Positions 9,719-20,100 are shown, numbered from the stretch's first letter. The stretch: 64,000 bases of DNA from Pelobates cultripes (GCA_933207985.1 OW240912.1:201537134-201601133), one strand, 5' to 3'. Made by a program: numbers and translations. Notes: generated from the sequence alone by a model not told the origin.

Positions 9719-11586
9719 TTGGCCTCCTTAAAGCCCAGCAGGTGGCCATCACCAAAGATGCTAGTGGGTACACTTTCTGGTATAATTCATCATGTACCCA
9801 TGTGGCTACATTCACTTTTGATTACTGTGATATTGTAGAGTGCCCATTCCCTAAGTCACAGATTCAAGCCATTTATAAAGATATACCACAAGCAAAAGAC
9901 CCTTACGTTTGTGTAGTAGATGAACAATGGGGTTATAACTGTAACTACTGGGGGGCTGCGGGATGGAATACTGGGCCTGCCTGGGGTTATAAACCCAAAA
10001 GTGCTTTATCTAAGATAGACAATCAGGGTAGATCCCTCCTTCAAAGAATGACTTTAAGAAAGCCTGGAGGAAGTACCCCTATGAAATTAATGTTAAATAT
10101 TGAACATCCTGGCCCCGAGGATGCAGACCGATATGTAATGGGAATGTATTGGAAGAAAGGTTCCTACAACAAATTAGGTCATTTCTACCTCAGAGATATG
10201 TACCACTCTCCAGAGTGGCAAGGGGCTGATCATATGGTCCCAAATCCGCTAAAACCACATATCCAGTCCTTTAAAGATATGATGGCCATCGCTAACCCCA
10301 CTTTTGAAGATACCATGGCCGCTGAAACTGGATTCAATGACATTAATTTGTGGTTAGAATGGATGAGGTATAATGCTAACAAACATAATAAAACAGCATG
10401 TTATGTATGTGGCGGTGCCCGACCCCACCTTGGCACCGTCCCCCTAACTCTCCCTTTAGAGATAGAAGATTGCTTCTTAAGCCTTTTTGCCTACCAATAT
10501 GACTTTAATAGGTCCCTCTGCATGGCATGGACGGCAGAATACCCTCTCTTAGTTGAAAATGTTAAGCCACCAGATGGAGTCACAGTCTATAGAGGTAATT
10601 ACACTTGTTATGCCATGTATGACGGGATTGGTAAATTCATGGGTAACTTTTCTAAAGGTTATTGCGCCACTTACAGAACTGTTCCTATACGCCTGTTGCA
10701 ACACCATACCAGGTCATTGGGGGATATTTACTGGTTATGTGGGGATCTACAGTTAAGATCTAGGCTGGAAACTGAGTGGTGGGGTGAGTGTACCCTGGCC
10801 AAAGTTATCATGCCCATTCATATTATTTCTGATAATCATCATGACACATACGACCCTCCACATACATCAGCCAGAGTAAGGCGCGAAACCCCAGTAAAAG
10901 GCAGTTTTGACCCCCACATTTACATAGATGCCATTGGGGTGCCTAGGGGGGTACCTAATGAATTTAAAGCTAGAGATGAAGTAGCTGCAGGTTTTGAATC
11001 ACTTTTTACCATAGTCACTGCCAACAAAAACCTTAATTGGATTAATTATATCTATTACAACCAACAGCGCTTCGTGAACTACACCAGGGATGCCCTCCAG
11101 GGCTTGGCCGAGCAATTACAGGCCACAACCCAAATGACCTTCCAGAACAGACTGGCCTTAGACATGATCTTAGCCGAAAAAGGGGGAGTCTGTAAAATAC
11201 TTCCCGACACTATGACTTGTTGCACTTACATTCCAGAAAACACAGGTCCTAATGGTAAAGTCACTCTAGCCATAGCTAAATTAAATAGACTCTCAGAGGA
11301 GTTAAAGAGAAACTCTGGAGTTACTGATCCCTGGGAAAAATGGTTTGGTTGGATGACTGGTTGGCAGAGAGCTTTAGTCCAGATTGGTATTGCCTTACTA
11401 ATTTTTCTTTTTATTCTCGCTCTTCTCATTTGTTGTGTCCTCCCATGCCTAAGGAAATTCCTGCAGAAAACTGTAGACCAAGCAACACCAACCTTCACTC
11501 ATCTGACAATCGATGATCAAGACCTCATCTCACCCTGTATTCCGCTACAAACTCTCCCTTATACTGATGAAGTGCAGAAAGTCTAG
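9691..11586 (+). CDS. env: Retroviral envelope glycoprotein, unbroken 631-codon frame
   Basis: The ATG at 9691 overlaps the end of pol by 28 nt and begins a short hydrophobic signal peptide (about residues 1-16). The surface subunit has many cysteines and N-glycosylation sequons and a CYVC (CXXC) motif at residues 237-240. A furin-type RVRR at 395-398 separates SU from TM. TM carries a gamma-like heptad region, the NRLALDMILAEKGGVC immunosuppressive-type segment ending at Cys501, and CC at 510-511, giving CX8CC rather than the usual CX6CC. One transmembrane helix lies at about 561-587, followed by a tail of about 44 residues. Expression would need splicing from the leader. No stop or frameshift is visible, unlike gag and pol. 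Confidence 0.93.
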   Translation: MCLWYIISLVGLLKAQQVAITKDASGYTFWYNSSCTHVATFTFDYCDIVECPFPKSQIQAIYKDIPQAKDPYVCVVDEQWGYNCNYWGAAGWNTGPAWGYKPKSALSKIDNQGRSLLQRMTLRKPGGSTPMKLMLNIEHPGPEDADRYVMGMYWKKGSYNKLGHFYLRDMYHSPEWQGADHMVPNPLKPHIQSFKDMMAIANPTFEDTMAAETGFNDINLWLEWMRYNANKHNKTACYVCGGARPHLGTVPLTLPLEIEDCFLSLFAYQYDFNRSLCMAWTAEYPLLVENVKPPDGVTVYRGNYTCYAMYDGIGKFMGNFSKGYCATYRTVPIRLLQHHTRSLGDIYWLCGDLQLRSRLETEWWGECTLAKVIMPIHIISDNHHDTYDPPHTSARVRRETPVKGSFDPHIYIDAIGVPRGVPNEFKARDEVAAGFESLFTIVTANKNLNWINYIYYNQQRFVNYTRDALQGLAEQLQATTQMTFQNRLALDMILAEKGGVCKILPDTMTCCTYIPENTGPNGKVTLAIAKLNRLSEELKRNSGVTDPWEKWFGWMTGWQRALVQIGIALLIFLFILALLICCVLPCLRKFLQKTVDQATPTFTHLTIDDQDLISPCIPLQTLPYTDEVQKV

Positions 11587-11863
11587 GAAGGGACAGTACA
11601 GGGACAGCGTCCGTCTTTATGGGTAGACTGCCGTACGGAGAAGTAGTGGATAAGCCACTATGGGTTACCAGCGGAGTGAAGAGTGTTCCTGAACCGTACT
11701 GACGGATGTGCTGCAGCCTGTTAGGGTCAAGAGAGGGATAGACTTGCACTTTGCATTAACACTAAGTCAGCGGTCATGGGGTTTCTGTGTCTTTGGGCTA
11801 ATACTTCTTCTGATACTAACAAATAAAGTTTTGTCTTTTAGCAAATAACATTTTAGGGGGGAC
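11587..11863 (+). other. ERV 3' untranslated segment with polypurine tract
   Basis: About 277 bp between the env stop and the 3' LTR, without a coding frame. The last bases, ttttaggggggac (11851-11863), form the polypurine tract that primes plus-strand DNA, directly abutting the TG of the LTR. Confidence 0.8.
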
Positions 11864-12463
11864 TGTTGTAGAATTATTAGGCCTCTATAAATTTGTAAGG
11901 CCCCTTTAAATCCTCTTGCTATACCTCTAAGAGGCCCCCATAGTTTTACAAGGAAGCTTTGTCTATAGAACATAGAATTTGCATGTCAGCAAGAAATAGC
12001 TTTGATAAAATGTGTATTTACTAAAATCCTTGAAACTTAACCTTGAGAAACTAACAAGTGCCAGCTACGCTCCAAATGGATAGCTGCCAAAAGGCCCCTC
12101 CCGTCGAGTGAGCTCCTCATTTTAACAAAATGGCGCTAAAACCTGTAGGAGTTAAGAAATTACGTAGATAGTGACCTAAGAATGGGGAGGGCATTTTACT
12201 AACATCTTAGCACCTAAGCCAATTAACAATGTCTATTTGTCTATATCTTGATTTTCTTCAATGATGTAATAATGCCTTTATAAGGGTCTGCGCACTCATT
12301 TTCTGGCAGAAGCCATTAAACTTCTCTGAAGTTCTTTCATTACCCTGAACCTTGTGTCTCAGTGTGAATTTACTTCTGCGTGCACGCAACTTTATTATCT
12401 TTAATTTGGACAGGAACAGATAGTCATTCAAACTAATTGGTTTGCAGTAAATTATCTAGAACA
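11864..12463 (+). repeat. 3' LTR of the ERV
   Basis: A 600-bp partner of the 5' LTR with TG...CA ends. The TATA-like box is near 12277 and ATTAAA near 12315. It differs from the 5' LTR at about six positions by eye (for example near 11903, 12093 and 12228, and three close to the end), roughly 1%. Confidence 0.93.
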
Positions 12464-13060
12464 TGTGTATATACCTGTGTCAGTGTGTGTGTGTATGTGC
12501 CAGTGTGTGTATATCAAAGTGCTTGTATCTGTGTGTCAAAGGGTGTGTATCTGAGTGTGTGTGTATGTGTATGTGCCAGTATGTGTCAAGGTGTGAGCAT
12601 GTGTCAGTGTGAGCATGTGTGTATCTGCGTGTTAATGTGTATGTGTATATGTGTTATAGAAATCACACAACATGCAAACAGACCCCTGCAAACACAAACA
12701 TTACAAACACACCAGTTTGCTGAAACACTAATATTACACACAAATGTACACATGTATTTAAAAGACAACACTACATCCAAACACCCCCCTGCATGCAAAT
12801 ACAAACATTACATGCAAACACATTCCTGTATCAAAACGCTAAAATTATATACAAACACCAACTCTACACACAAAAGTACACCTGCATTTAAAAGCCAACA
12901 CTACAAACAATCACACATCCCTGCATTAAAATGCAAACACTACACACAAGTACACCACTGCATTCCAATGGTAACAGTACATACAAATACACTCCTACAT
13001 GCACACATACACTCTATACAATAACATGCTGACATTCATTTGCACAAACACTGCTCAAAA
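12464..13060 (+). repeat. GT/CA-rich low-complexity tract (right part of the hAT element)
   Basis: gtgtgtatct repeats followed by acacaaac/ctacatgcaaac repeats. The 195-codon frame over it is Cys/Val- then His/Thr-rich from composition and is not a gene. It continues the tract interrupted at 2387. Confidence 0.8.
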
Positions 13061-13314
13061 ATACAACCCTGCAAGGATGGTAGATCCCCAGCTGGCATAG
13101 CATCGCAGGAGTTGTATGACAGATGGGGATCTATCTTTTCTTTACTCTTGTGCTACAGGGCAGGCCTGAATTTTTTTTTTGTTGCACCAAGGCACTCTCT
13201 ACATTAGTTTCGCCTCTAGGTTGGGGTGGAGGGAGTGATTGCATGCCCAGGGGGCCCAAACAGATGTTTGCCCAGGGTCCAATCAATATTAAAGACGGCC
13301 CTGGTACCCTAAGT

Positions 13315-14313
13315 CAGGGGCGTTTTAGCCGCGAGGCTAACAAGGCATTTGCCTTGGGCGGCATTTTTCAGGGGGCGGCAAAAAAAGCCGCCCCCCAAAT
13401 GCCCAGGGCAAATGTCTTGTTAGCCTTGCGGCTAACAGACATGCTGGGCGCTGGGCGGCATTGGCGGGCGGGCTGCTGACGAGAGAGCTCTTCCTGTGAG
13501 CTGACTGCTCCGCTCCCTCGAGCGCCGCAGAGTGAGACTGGGAGCCGGGTTGATGACGTCATATTCTGGCTCCCAGCCTCACTCTGCGGCGCGCAAGGGA
13601 GCTGAGCAGTCAGCTCACAGGAAGAGCTCCCTCTCCAGCCGCCCGCCCACCAATGCCGCCCACCCAGCAGCCACTGGACCACCAGGGAGATAGAGAACCC
13701 CTTCCCTCCCCAGCACTCCCAGAGGTAAGGAGGCTGGAGGGGGGGGTGTTAAAAAAGTACATGTGTTAATGTGAGTGTGTGTGTGTGAGTGTGTCTGTTA
13801 GTGAGTGTGTGTGTGTCTGTTAGTGAGTGAGTGTGTGTGTGTCTGTTAGTGTGTCTGTTTGTGTGTGAGTGTGTCTGTTTGTGTGAGTGTGTCTGTTAGT
13901 GAGTGTGTCTGTTAGTGAGTTTCTGTGAGTGAGTGTGTCTGTGAGTGAGTGTGTCTGTTATTGAGTGTGTGTGTCTGTTAGTGAGTGTGTCTGTTAGTGA
14001 GTGTGTGTGTGTCTGACTGTTAGTGTGAGTGTGTTTCTGCTAGTGTGTGTCTGCTAGTGAGTGAGTGTGTTTGTGTGTGTGTGTCTGACTGTGTGTGTAT
14101 GTTTGCCAGTGAGTGTGTGTGTGTCTGCTAGTGTGTGAGTGTGTTTGTGTTTCTGTTAGCTAGTGTATGCGTATCTGTCAGTGAGTGTGTGTGTGTGTGT
14201 GTATTTATAAGGCGGGGGGAAGGGATGGGTGGGGGTCGCGCGCGAGCGGGGGTGTTGGGGGGCGCCTGAGTTTTGTCCTGCCTGGGGCAGCACAAAACCA
14301 GGATACACCACTG
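13315..14313. mobile_element. hAT-type non-autonomous element, inserted beside the first
   Basis: Left end caggggcgttttagccg (13315), right end gatacaccactg (14313), flanked by exact 8-bp ccctaagt at 13307-13314 and 14314-14321. The left duplication overlaps the right target duplication of the 1303-13303 element, so it inserted at that border later. The layout is an ATTT/GC-rich left half with inverted GC segments (about 13325-13440 and 13490-13640), a splice-donor-like 'agaggtaagg' near 13722, then a GTGT/GTCTGTTAGT tract. No transposase. Confidence 0.87.
13755..14210 (+). repeat. gtgtgtctgttagtgagt low-complexity tract
   Basis: Imperfect tandem units of gtgtgtctgttagtgagt inside the hAT element. 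No coding meaning. Confidence 0.85.
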
Positions 14314-14334
14314 CCCTAAGTAGTGGGTGCTGTT

Positions 14335-15240
14335 TTTAAACAATTAATTAACTTGCTTGTCGGTGATATTGTTTTCACTCTAGGCCTTGTTGACCCCTCT
14401 CCAAACATGGTGCTTATGGTTGTGACCATAAGGCTCTATTTTGGTCTTGTCACTCCAAATAACAGTGTGCCAGAAGCTGTGAGGCGTGTCAAGGTGTTGT
14501 CGGGGATATTGTTACCAAGCTTTTTTGTGGCATTGGCGCAGTAAAGGCTTCTTTCTGGCAACCCAACCATGCAGCTGATTTTTGTATTGTATAATTGATT
14601 TAAGTATTGTCGTTTTGTGTTCCTTGAAACAACCAAACCATCTTTTTCCAGAGCAGCCTGTATTTCTCCTGAGGTTACCTGTGGGTTTTTCTTTGTATCC
14701 CAAACAATTCTTCTGGCAGTTGTGGCTGAAATCTTTCTTGGTCTACCTGACCTTGGTATGGTATCAATAGATTCCTGAATTTTTCACTACTTAATAAGTG
14801 ATTGAACATTATTGACTGGCATTTTCAAGGCTTTGGGTATCATTTTATATCCTTTTCCATCTTTATAATCCATTACCTTGTTATGCAGTTCTTTTCTGCT
14901 CCCCATGGCTCAGTATCTAGCCTGCTCAGTGCATCCACGTGAGAGCTAACAAACTCATTGACTATTTATACACAGACACTAATTGCAATTTAAAAAGCTA
15001 CTTGTGTGGGAAATTAACCTTTAGTTGTCATCTTAACCTGTGTGTGTCACCTTGTGTGTCTGTAACAAGGCCAAACATGCAAGGGTATGTAAACTTTTGA
15101 TCAGGGCCATTTGGGTGATTTCTGTTATCATTATGATTTAAAAAGGAGCCAAACAACTATGTGAGAATAAATGGCTTCATATGATCAATTTCCTTCAATA
15201 AAACACGTTTTGCATGATCATGTATATATAAAAAAGAAAT
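14335..15240 (-). mobile_element. Decayed Tc1-like transposon, minus strand
   Basis: Read on the minus strand, pieces resemble Tc1 transposase: an HTH-containing segment near 14850-14920, 'WFGCFKEHKTTILKSI...' near 14600-14640, and 'FWHTVIWSDKTKIEPYG' near 14420-14480, where Tc1 has the catalytic 'SDESKF' region. The frames are broken by several shifts and stops. The right end, 'tatgtaaacttttgatcagggccattt', is the typical outer part of such elements. The left end is not seen. Confidence 0.72.
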
Positions 15241-15479
15241 GTTTTCTTGCACTTCTGGCTTAATAATCCCTTACTGCCGGGTGCTTTTCAGCCTGGGTTT
15301 TATCATCCAGATATCCGATAATGTGGCTGCAATCACAGTCTTCTCAGTTTCAAATCTTTATTGAGTCATTAAAAAATGTCATAAATCATCGACGTTTAGT
15401 CCTCCGTTGCGGACTTTCATCAGGATCTAAAGAAATTACATGTGCCCTAAAAACACCACGAGAGGCTCCTAAAATACAA

Positions 15480-16140
15480 AGAAAAGGAAAACAAAAAAAG
15501 AATACCTCTAGTAGTTACTTACAACCCAACTCTAGAAAGAGGATGTAAAATTATTAAAGAGCTACAACCAGTAATTTCAGAGGACTCCACACTCAAAAGA
15601 ATATTTCCTGAACCCCCTATACTAGCATTCAAACAACCGCCTAACTTCCGAAAGAGATTGGTCCGCAGCAAATTGACCACAGAACAGGAGCTCACACAGA
15701 ATGGCACTGTATGATGCAACAAATCACTCTGCAAACTGTGCCAACATATATGTGGCAATAACACAGCCAGACACAATAACAAATCATACAACATTAAGGG
15801 ATCATGTTCGTGCACATCCGCGAATGTGGTGTACATGATACAGTGTACAGTGTGTGACAAAGGTTGCTACATTGGAGAAACTGGCCTTAAGCTGCATCTC
15901 AGAATGAATTTACACAGAGACTCAATCAAGAACCACAAGGAAAACTGATATTGTACCTCTGTTGGTCATCACTTCACCCAGACTGGTCACTCCATCCAAA
16001 ATCTCAGGATTAAAGTTCTTAAAGGGAATTTCAAAGACTCTCATGAACGAAAGACATTTGAGATAAAAAATGATCACACGTTTCAACACCAGAAATGAAG
16101 GACTTAATGTAGATTCTGGTTTTCTCACACACTACCAAAA
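15480..16140 (+). pseudogene. Penelope-like GIY-YIG endonuclease, with stops
   Basis: The frame gives VVTYNPTLERGCKIIKEL, then FKQPPNFRKRLVRSKL, the cysteine-bearing CNKSLCKLCQHI, then VVYMIQCTVCDKGCYIGETG and NLHRDSIKNH, then FTQTGHSIQNLRIKVL. This is the linker plus GIY-YIG nuclease of Penelope elements (CYIGETG being the YIG part). In-frame stops after NGTV and HKEN and near the end show it is dead. The nuclease nicks target DNA for integration in intact relatives. Confidence 0.78.
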
Positions 16141-16470
16141 CTTTATATAAACCCATATCCTAATGTCCTGTATAATTCTTTTATAATATTCTCGCTTCAC
16201 CTTTATTGGATCAATTTATATACATACATATATGCAGCTATATACTTGCATGCTCTGCTCTGCTGTTTTCGTGTTTTTTTATAATTGTTTTTTTAACTAG
16301 CTTATTCACGCTCCTTATTTATTTACTTTTTCTGGCTATTCTCAGCCAACCTGCACCTTTCACGTTAAGGCACATCTTCTGCTATTTATGACACCCCATT
16401 CTCACTCCGCCTTCTATAACATCAGTTGTTTTAAGTGTTCTCCTCTATCAGATTGATCAGTATTGCTTCA

Positions 16471-16507
16471 GACCTGAGGAAGAGAGGCATCTCTCGAAAG
16501 CTTGTCT
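16471..16507 (+). ncRNA. Hammerhead-ribozyme-like motif at the Penelope 3' end
   Basis: Reads CTGAGGA, then A, a GAGAG stem, a GCAT loop, a CTCTC stem, then GAAA. This matches the CUGANGA...GAAA hammerhead core with one extra A before stem II. Penelope-like elements are known to carry hammerhead motifs in their terminal repeats. Stems I and III and the cleavage site were not resolved, so activity is unproven. Confidence 0.5.
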
Positions 16508-16560
16508 TTGAAATATTATGTTAGTCCAATTAAAAAGGTATCATTGCATACTGCAATACT

Positions 16561-16590
16561 CTGGTATTTTGGCTTCTTATATATATACAC

Positions 16591-16621
<31 letters not shown>

Positions 16622-17156
16622 CATACATATCCATATAGTGCAGAGGGTCTTTTCTAGAATATACAAAACACGTAATTAAACCCCTTTACAATGCCACTCA
16701 CGTATACCAGAGCTCCTTATGCCCAGCTATGAGTTTAAACAGCTCAAATATGAAAGAGAACATTCCCCACAGTTCGTCTTGTTACTCCATTCTTATCTGT
16801 TTTCCATCTACCTCCAATCATGTGATGGTCCTGGTCCACCCCCTATTACGTGCTCTGTGATGAGTTTTGCCCCATGGGCTTCATCTGGCAACATCCTGCT
16901 CTCCTCTCTCATTTTAAAGGGCTGACCTCTTCTTATGTCATTCCCATCTAACTTCCTATTGGTGGATATATTGTATTCATGAATCTTTGGTTCTCAATGT
17001 CAATTTTAATTTCAATAAATCAAGTCTTGTTCACAGTTAATTAAAAAAAATTTTGGGAGTGTATTATTTGTTAGAAACAAAATGCAGAGCAATCTCATGA
17101 GAGAATAATTAAATGAAGTGGCATGCATTCAGCTTTCAAATAAAAACTGTGGTATA
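16561..17156. other. AT microsatellite and unassigned sequence
   Basis: A (TA)n/(ATAC)n run at about 16575-16630. The remainder is unremarkable AT-rich sequence without recognisable genes. Confidence 0.55.
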
Positions 17157-17462
17157 TACGCTCATCAGCCACAATATTAAAACCACATGCCTAATATTGT
17201 GTAGACCCCACTCATGCTTCCAAAACAGCTCTCTTGACATGGACTCCACAAGACCTCAGATAATGTCCTATTGTATCTGGCACCAAAACATTAGCAGCTG
17301 ATCCTTTAAGACATGCATATTGTGAGGTTGGGCAGATTGAGATCTGGGGAAATTTAAAGCCAAGGCAACACTTTAAACTGTTTGTCATGTTCCTTAAAAC
17401 ATTCATGAACAATTTTTGCAAAGGTGCATTATCCTACTAAAAAAAGGCCACTGCCATCAGGG

Positions 17463-18425
17463 CAATGGAGTGCTAAGGAAGGGATGGGGGGGGGGGGCGA
17501 CCCGCACCGGGTGCCACTCACTAGGGGGGTGCCATGACTGCCAGTGTCATGAGTCACCCCACATCAATTCGTATAGTGCCGTTGCGCCTTTATGGCCGTA
17601 TCTGTGCCCGGCTGCACTATACTAGACTGACTGCATTAATATGGAGGAGCAGGAGGAGGAGTTTTGCGGCTGCTACCTGTCCACCTTCACGGAGTGGAAG
17701 AATCCATCATCCCGTGAGGCACCAGTGATCGGAGGCTCGGAGTAGAGCAGGTCAGCACAGAGGCACCATCAAATGTGAGTAGAGAATAGAATTTTATGTG
17801 AAAGGGTGTGTAGGTTTTGTTTTTTTAAATTAAGGGTGGTGTGCAAGGTTTTTATTTATTAATGGGGGTGTGCAAGGTTTTTTTATTAAGGGGGTTGTGC
17901 AGGTATTTTTTTTAATTAATGGTCTGTGCAGGGTTTTTTTTTAATGAAGGGGTGTGCAGGTTTTTTTTTATTAAGGCAGGGTGTGCAGGTTTTGTTTTTT
18001 TTAATTAGGGGTGTGTGCTCGTTTTTTTTATTAAGGGGGTGTGCAGGTTTTTTTTAATTAAGGGTGTGTGTGTAGGGTTTTTTTTTAATTAAGGGTGTGT
18101 GTGCAGGTTTTTTTTTATGTGTTGGGTGGGCGTATGAATTTGATGTGTATGGGGGTGCAGATTTTTTATCTGTAGGGGCTGCATGAACTTTGTGAAGTGG
18201 GTGCAGGGTTTTTATATGAAGGGGGTATGAATTTTATGTGTAGGATGGGTGCAGGGTTTGTATGTGTGGGGGGAGCACAATTTTAATGTGCAATAAATAT
18301 TCTTGAAAACATTGAAAAACAAATGTGGGTGTTTTTTTAAAAAAAAATTTAAGGGGAAGGAAGGGGAAGTAAGGTGTCAAACACAAGGTCCGCCCCAGGT
18401 GTCAAATGCTTTAGGCATGCCCCTG
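17463..18425. mobile_element. hAT-type non-autonomous element inside the Tc1/mariner copy
   Basis: An exact 8-bp duplication, catcaggg, is at 17455-17462 and 18426-18433. The left end caatggagtgctaagg and the reverse complement of the right end, caggggcatgcctaaag, are a diverged inverted pair. It contains a GC-rich block, a splice-donor-like 'aaatgtgagtag' near 17773, and a long T-rich minisatellite. No transposase frame. Confidence 0.82.
17805..18300 (+). repeat. Minisatellite, about 30-bp T-rich units
   Basis: Repeated 'ttttttttaattaagggtgtgtgcagg' with drifting lengths. About a dozen degenerate copies by eye. Confidence 0.85.
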
Positions 18426-19147
18426 CATCAGGGAGCACTATTGTCATGAAAGGGTGTACGTAGTTTGTGAAAATCTCTAAGTTGTATGTGTCAAAGTAAT
18501 CCACATGAATTACAGGAAAAAGGTTTCCTCACAGAACATTGCCCAGATCGTAACACTGCCTATGCCGCCCTGCTATCTCTTCCCCAAGTAAATGACGTAA
18601 ACGCACTCGGCCATCCAACTAATCTTAAAGAAAACCAGGCATTCATTAATGGACACGGGTCATCATGGGCCCTCTGACCAATCTGTGGCTATTTAGCTCA
18701 CACACAGCAAAACTGCGATGCACTGTGTCCAACATTAAGTTTTTTAGCAATTTGAGCTACTGTAGCTCTTCTGTGTAATCGGATCAAATGAGCGTCAATA
18801 AGCTTAGGGCACCCATGACCCTGACACCGGTTTAACTATTGTCCTTCCCTGCACCACTTGTGGTAGGTATTAACCGCTGCATACCACTAACACCCCACAA
18901 GACTTTTTTGGTTTTTTGAAAATGCTCTGACCTAGTTGTCTAGCCACCACTATTTGGTTCTTCTCAAAGTCACTCAGATCTTTTCACTTGCTCATTTTTC
19001 CTGCTTCAAACAAATGAAATTCAAGAACCAACTGTTCACTTGCTGCCTAATATATCCCACCCCTTGACTGGTGCCTTTGTAATGATATAATCAATGTAAT
19101 TCACTTCACCTGTCGGCGGTTTTAATGTTGTGGCTGATAAGTGTGTG

Positions 19148-20100
19148 ATGTATTACTAAGCAGAACTAAAGTCACTGAGGTCTGTGGGATCCTGCCAGGA
19201 ATCAAACTGCAGAAACTGAAACGTTTACGCATTAAGTTTAAAAACATAGCAACCTTAGACTACTGTCCAGGATTCACTAAATAAGTTCATGCAGCCCCTA
19301 CAGAAAAAAAATCTGCATCCCCATACATTTACAGAAATATTTATTTGTATCTTTTAGTTCATCTGCTGCAGAAATGCTGTTGAATGGTAAAGTTTTATAC
19401 ATTGTTTGATATGCATTGTCTCACAATCTTACATAACGGTCAGTGGGAGTGCTTATGTAAATCTTTATATTACTAGTGATCTGTTTAGGTACATCACTGA
19501 AAGGGGTTTGATGGGTCCATTTGAACTGGGTGGCACTAAAAGTAAGGTGCAAGTTGGCACCTGCATGGCAAGTACCAGCCTACTTTAGGCTGGTCCTACC
19601 ACACATATATTCCCTTTTAACATGTATCAAATTATATCAAACCTTAAATTATGGGTTTGATAAAAGGTTTAATTAGGAGTTTGAGTAATGACAGTTTTGG
19701 GGAGAAAGGTATACATGTAGGATAGAATTATACTTGAGAACAGTAGCAGAACACAAATATGTGGTTTGTGCAGTAGTGGGACACACATGCTCTGTAATTT
19801 CCCCCCCAAATTATAAGTGTGGAAAACCCTCAAAATAATTTAATTAATTTGATCTAGGTATATGATAAAATGGTTGAATAAAAAGTGCCCAAAATCTCTT
19901 AATTAGATAGCATGGGGGATGTACTTTCTACAAATATAAATTTTTGTGTAGTGGTTTTGGTTTCTGTGATTACTATTTTAGCGTAATTTACTCTTTGCAG
20001 TATTTGTTTTATAACTTCTAACAATGTATTGAAATCCTAGGCATATTGGGCATTTTAACAATCAGGACTTATTGGTGAATATATTTTGAGTTAGTGTTCA
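19148..20100. other. No recognisable feature
   Basis: About 950 bp of AT-rich, apparently single-copy sequence. No convincing reading frame, terminal repeat or array. Confidence 0.5.

Larger units (their letters stand above)
2388..12463 (+). mobile_element. Class I (gamma/epsilon-like) endogenous retrovirus, complete provirus
   Basis: A 10,076-bp provirus with two 600-bp LTRs, a primer-binding site, a long leader, a broken gag start, pro-pol in three frames, an open env, a polypurine tract and a 3' LTR. The flanking 4-bp repeat tgtg (2384-2387, 12464-12467) would be the target duplication, but it lies in a GT tract and is weak evidence alone. Class I placement rests on the RT with YVDD, the pol/env overlap, and an Env with an SU CXXC and a gamma-like TM. 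LTRs differ at about 6 of 600 sites, so integration is recent. Gag and integrase damage make it incapable of autonomous replication. Confidence 0.95.
1303..13303. mobile_element. hAT-type non-autonomous element, split by an ERV
   Basis: The left terminus cagggccgtctttaa (from 1303) is matched base for base by the reverse complement of the right terminus ending at 13303. Flanks carry an exact 8-bp direct repeat, gtaccct-a, at 1295-1302 and 13304-13311. CAGGG-type termini with 8-bp duplications are the hAT signature. Without the ERV the element is about 1.9 kb: a GC-rich left block (1303-1790), a GTGT-rich low-complexity tract (2100-2387 and 12464-13060) and a right end. No transposase is visible, so it must be mobilised in trans. 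The left block shares phrases such as 'gctgggaggaagtg' and 'agacaggagggtggct' with the element at 25451. Confidence 0.88.
15290..16560 (+). mobile_element. Penelope-like element fragment
   Basis: Contains the end of the RT-linked region and the GIY-YIG endonuclease of a Penelope-like element, followed by a 3' part with a hammerhead-like motif and an AATTAAAAAG tail region. The left part (15345-15435) includes a second inverted motif, 'cctgatgaaagtcc...ggactaaacg', read on the minus strand. RT proper is missing. Confidence 0.75.
17157..19147 (-). mobile_element. Tc1/mariner-type transposon remnant, split by a hAT element
   Basis: Terminal inverted repeats: 'tcatcagccacaatattaaaacc' on the left (from about 17162) and its counterpart 'ggttttaatgttgtggctgataag' on the right (to about 19141). 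Inner sequence such as 'caccacttgtggtaggtattaacc' and 'aaatgctctgacctagttgtctagccacca' is typical of a widespread Tc1/mariner family read backwards. The transposase frame is too decayed to follow. Removing the 17463-18425 insert restores continuity at catcaggg. Confidence 0.78.

Noticed and set aside
9691..11586. Env as a cellular receptor gene
   Set aside because: The overlap with integrase, the RVRR site, the TM organisation and the LTR context show it is retroviral.
12437..13024. 195-codon frame
   Set aside because: Low-complexity GT then CA repeats of the hAT element. No domain.
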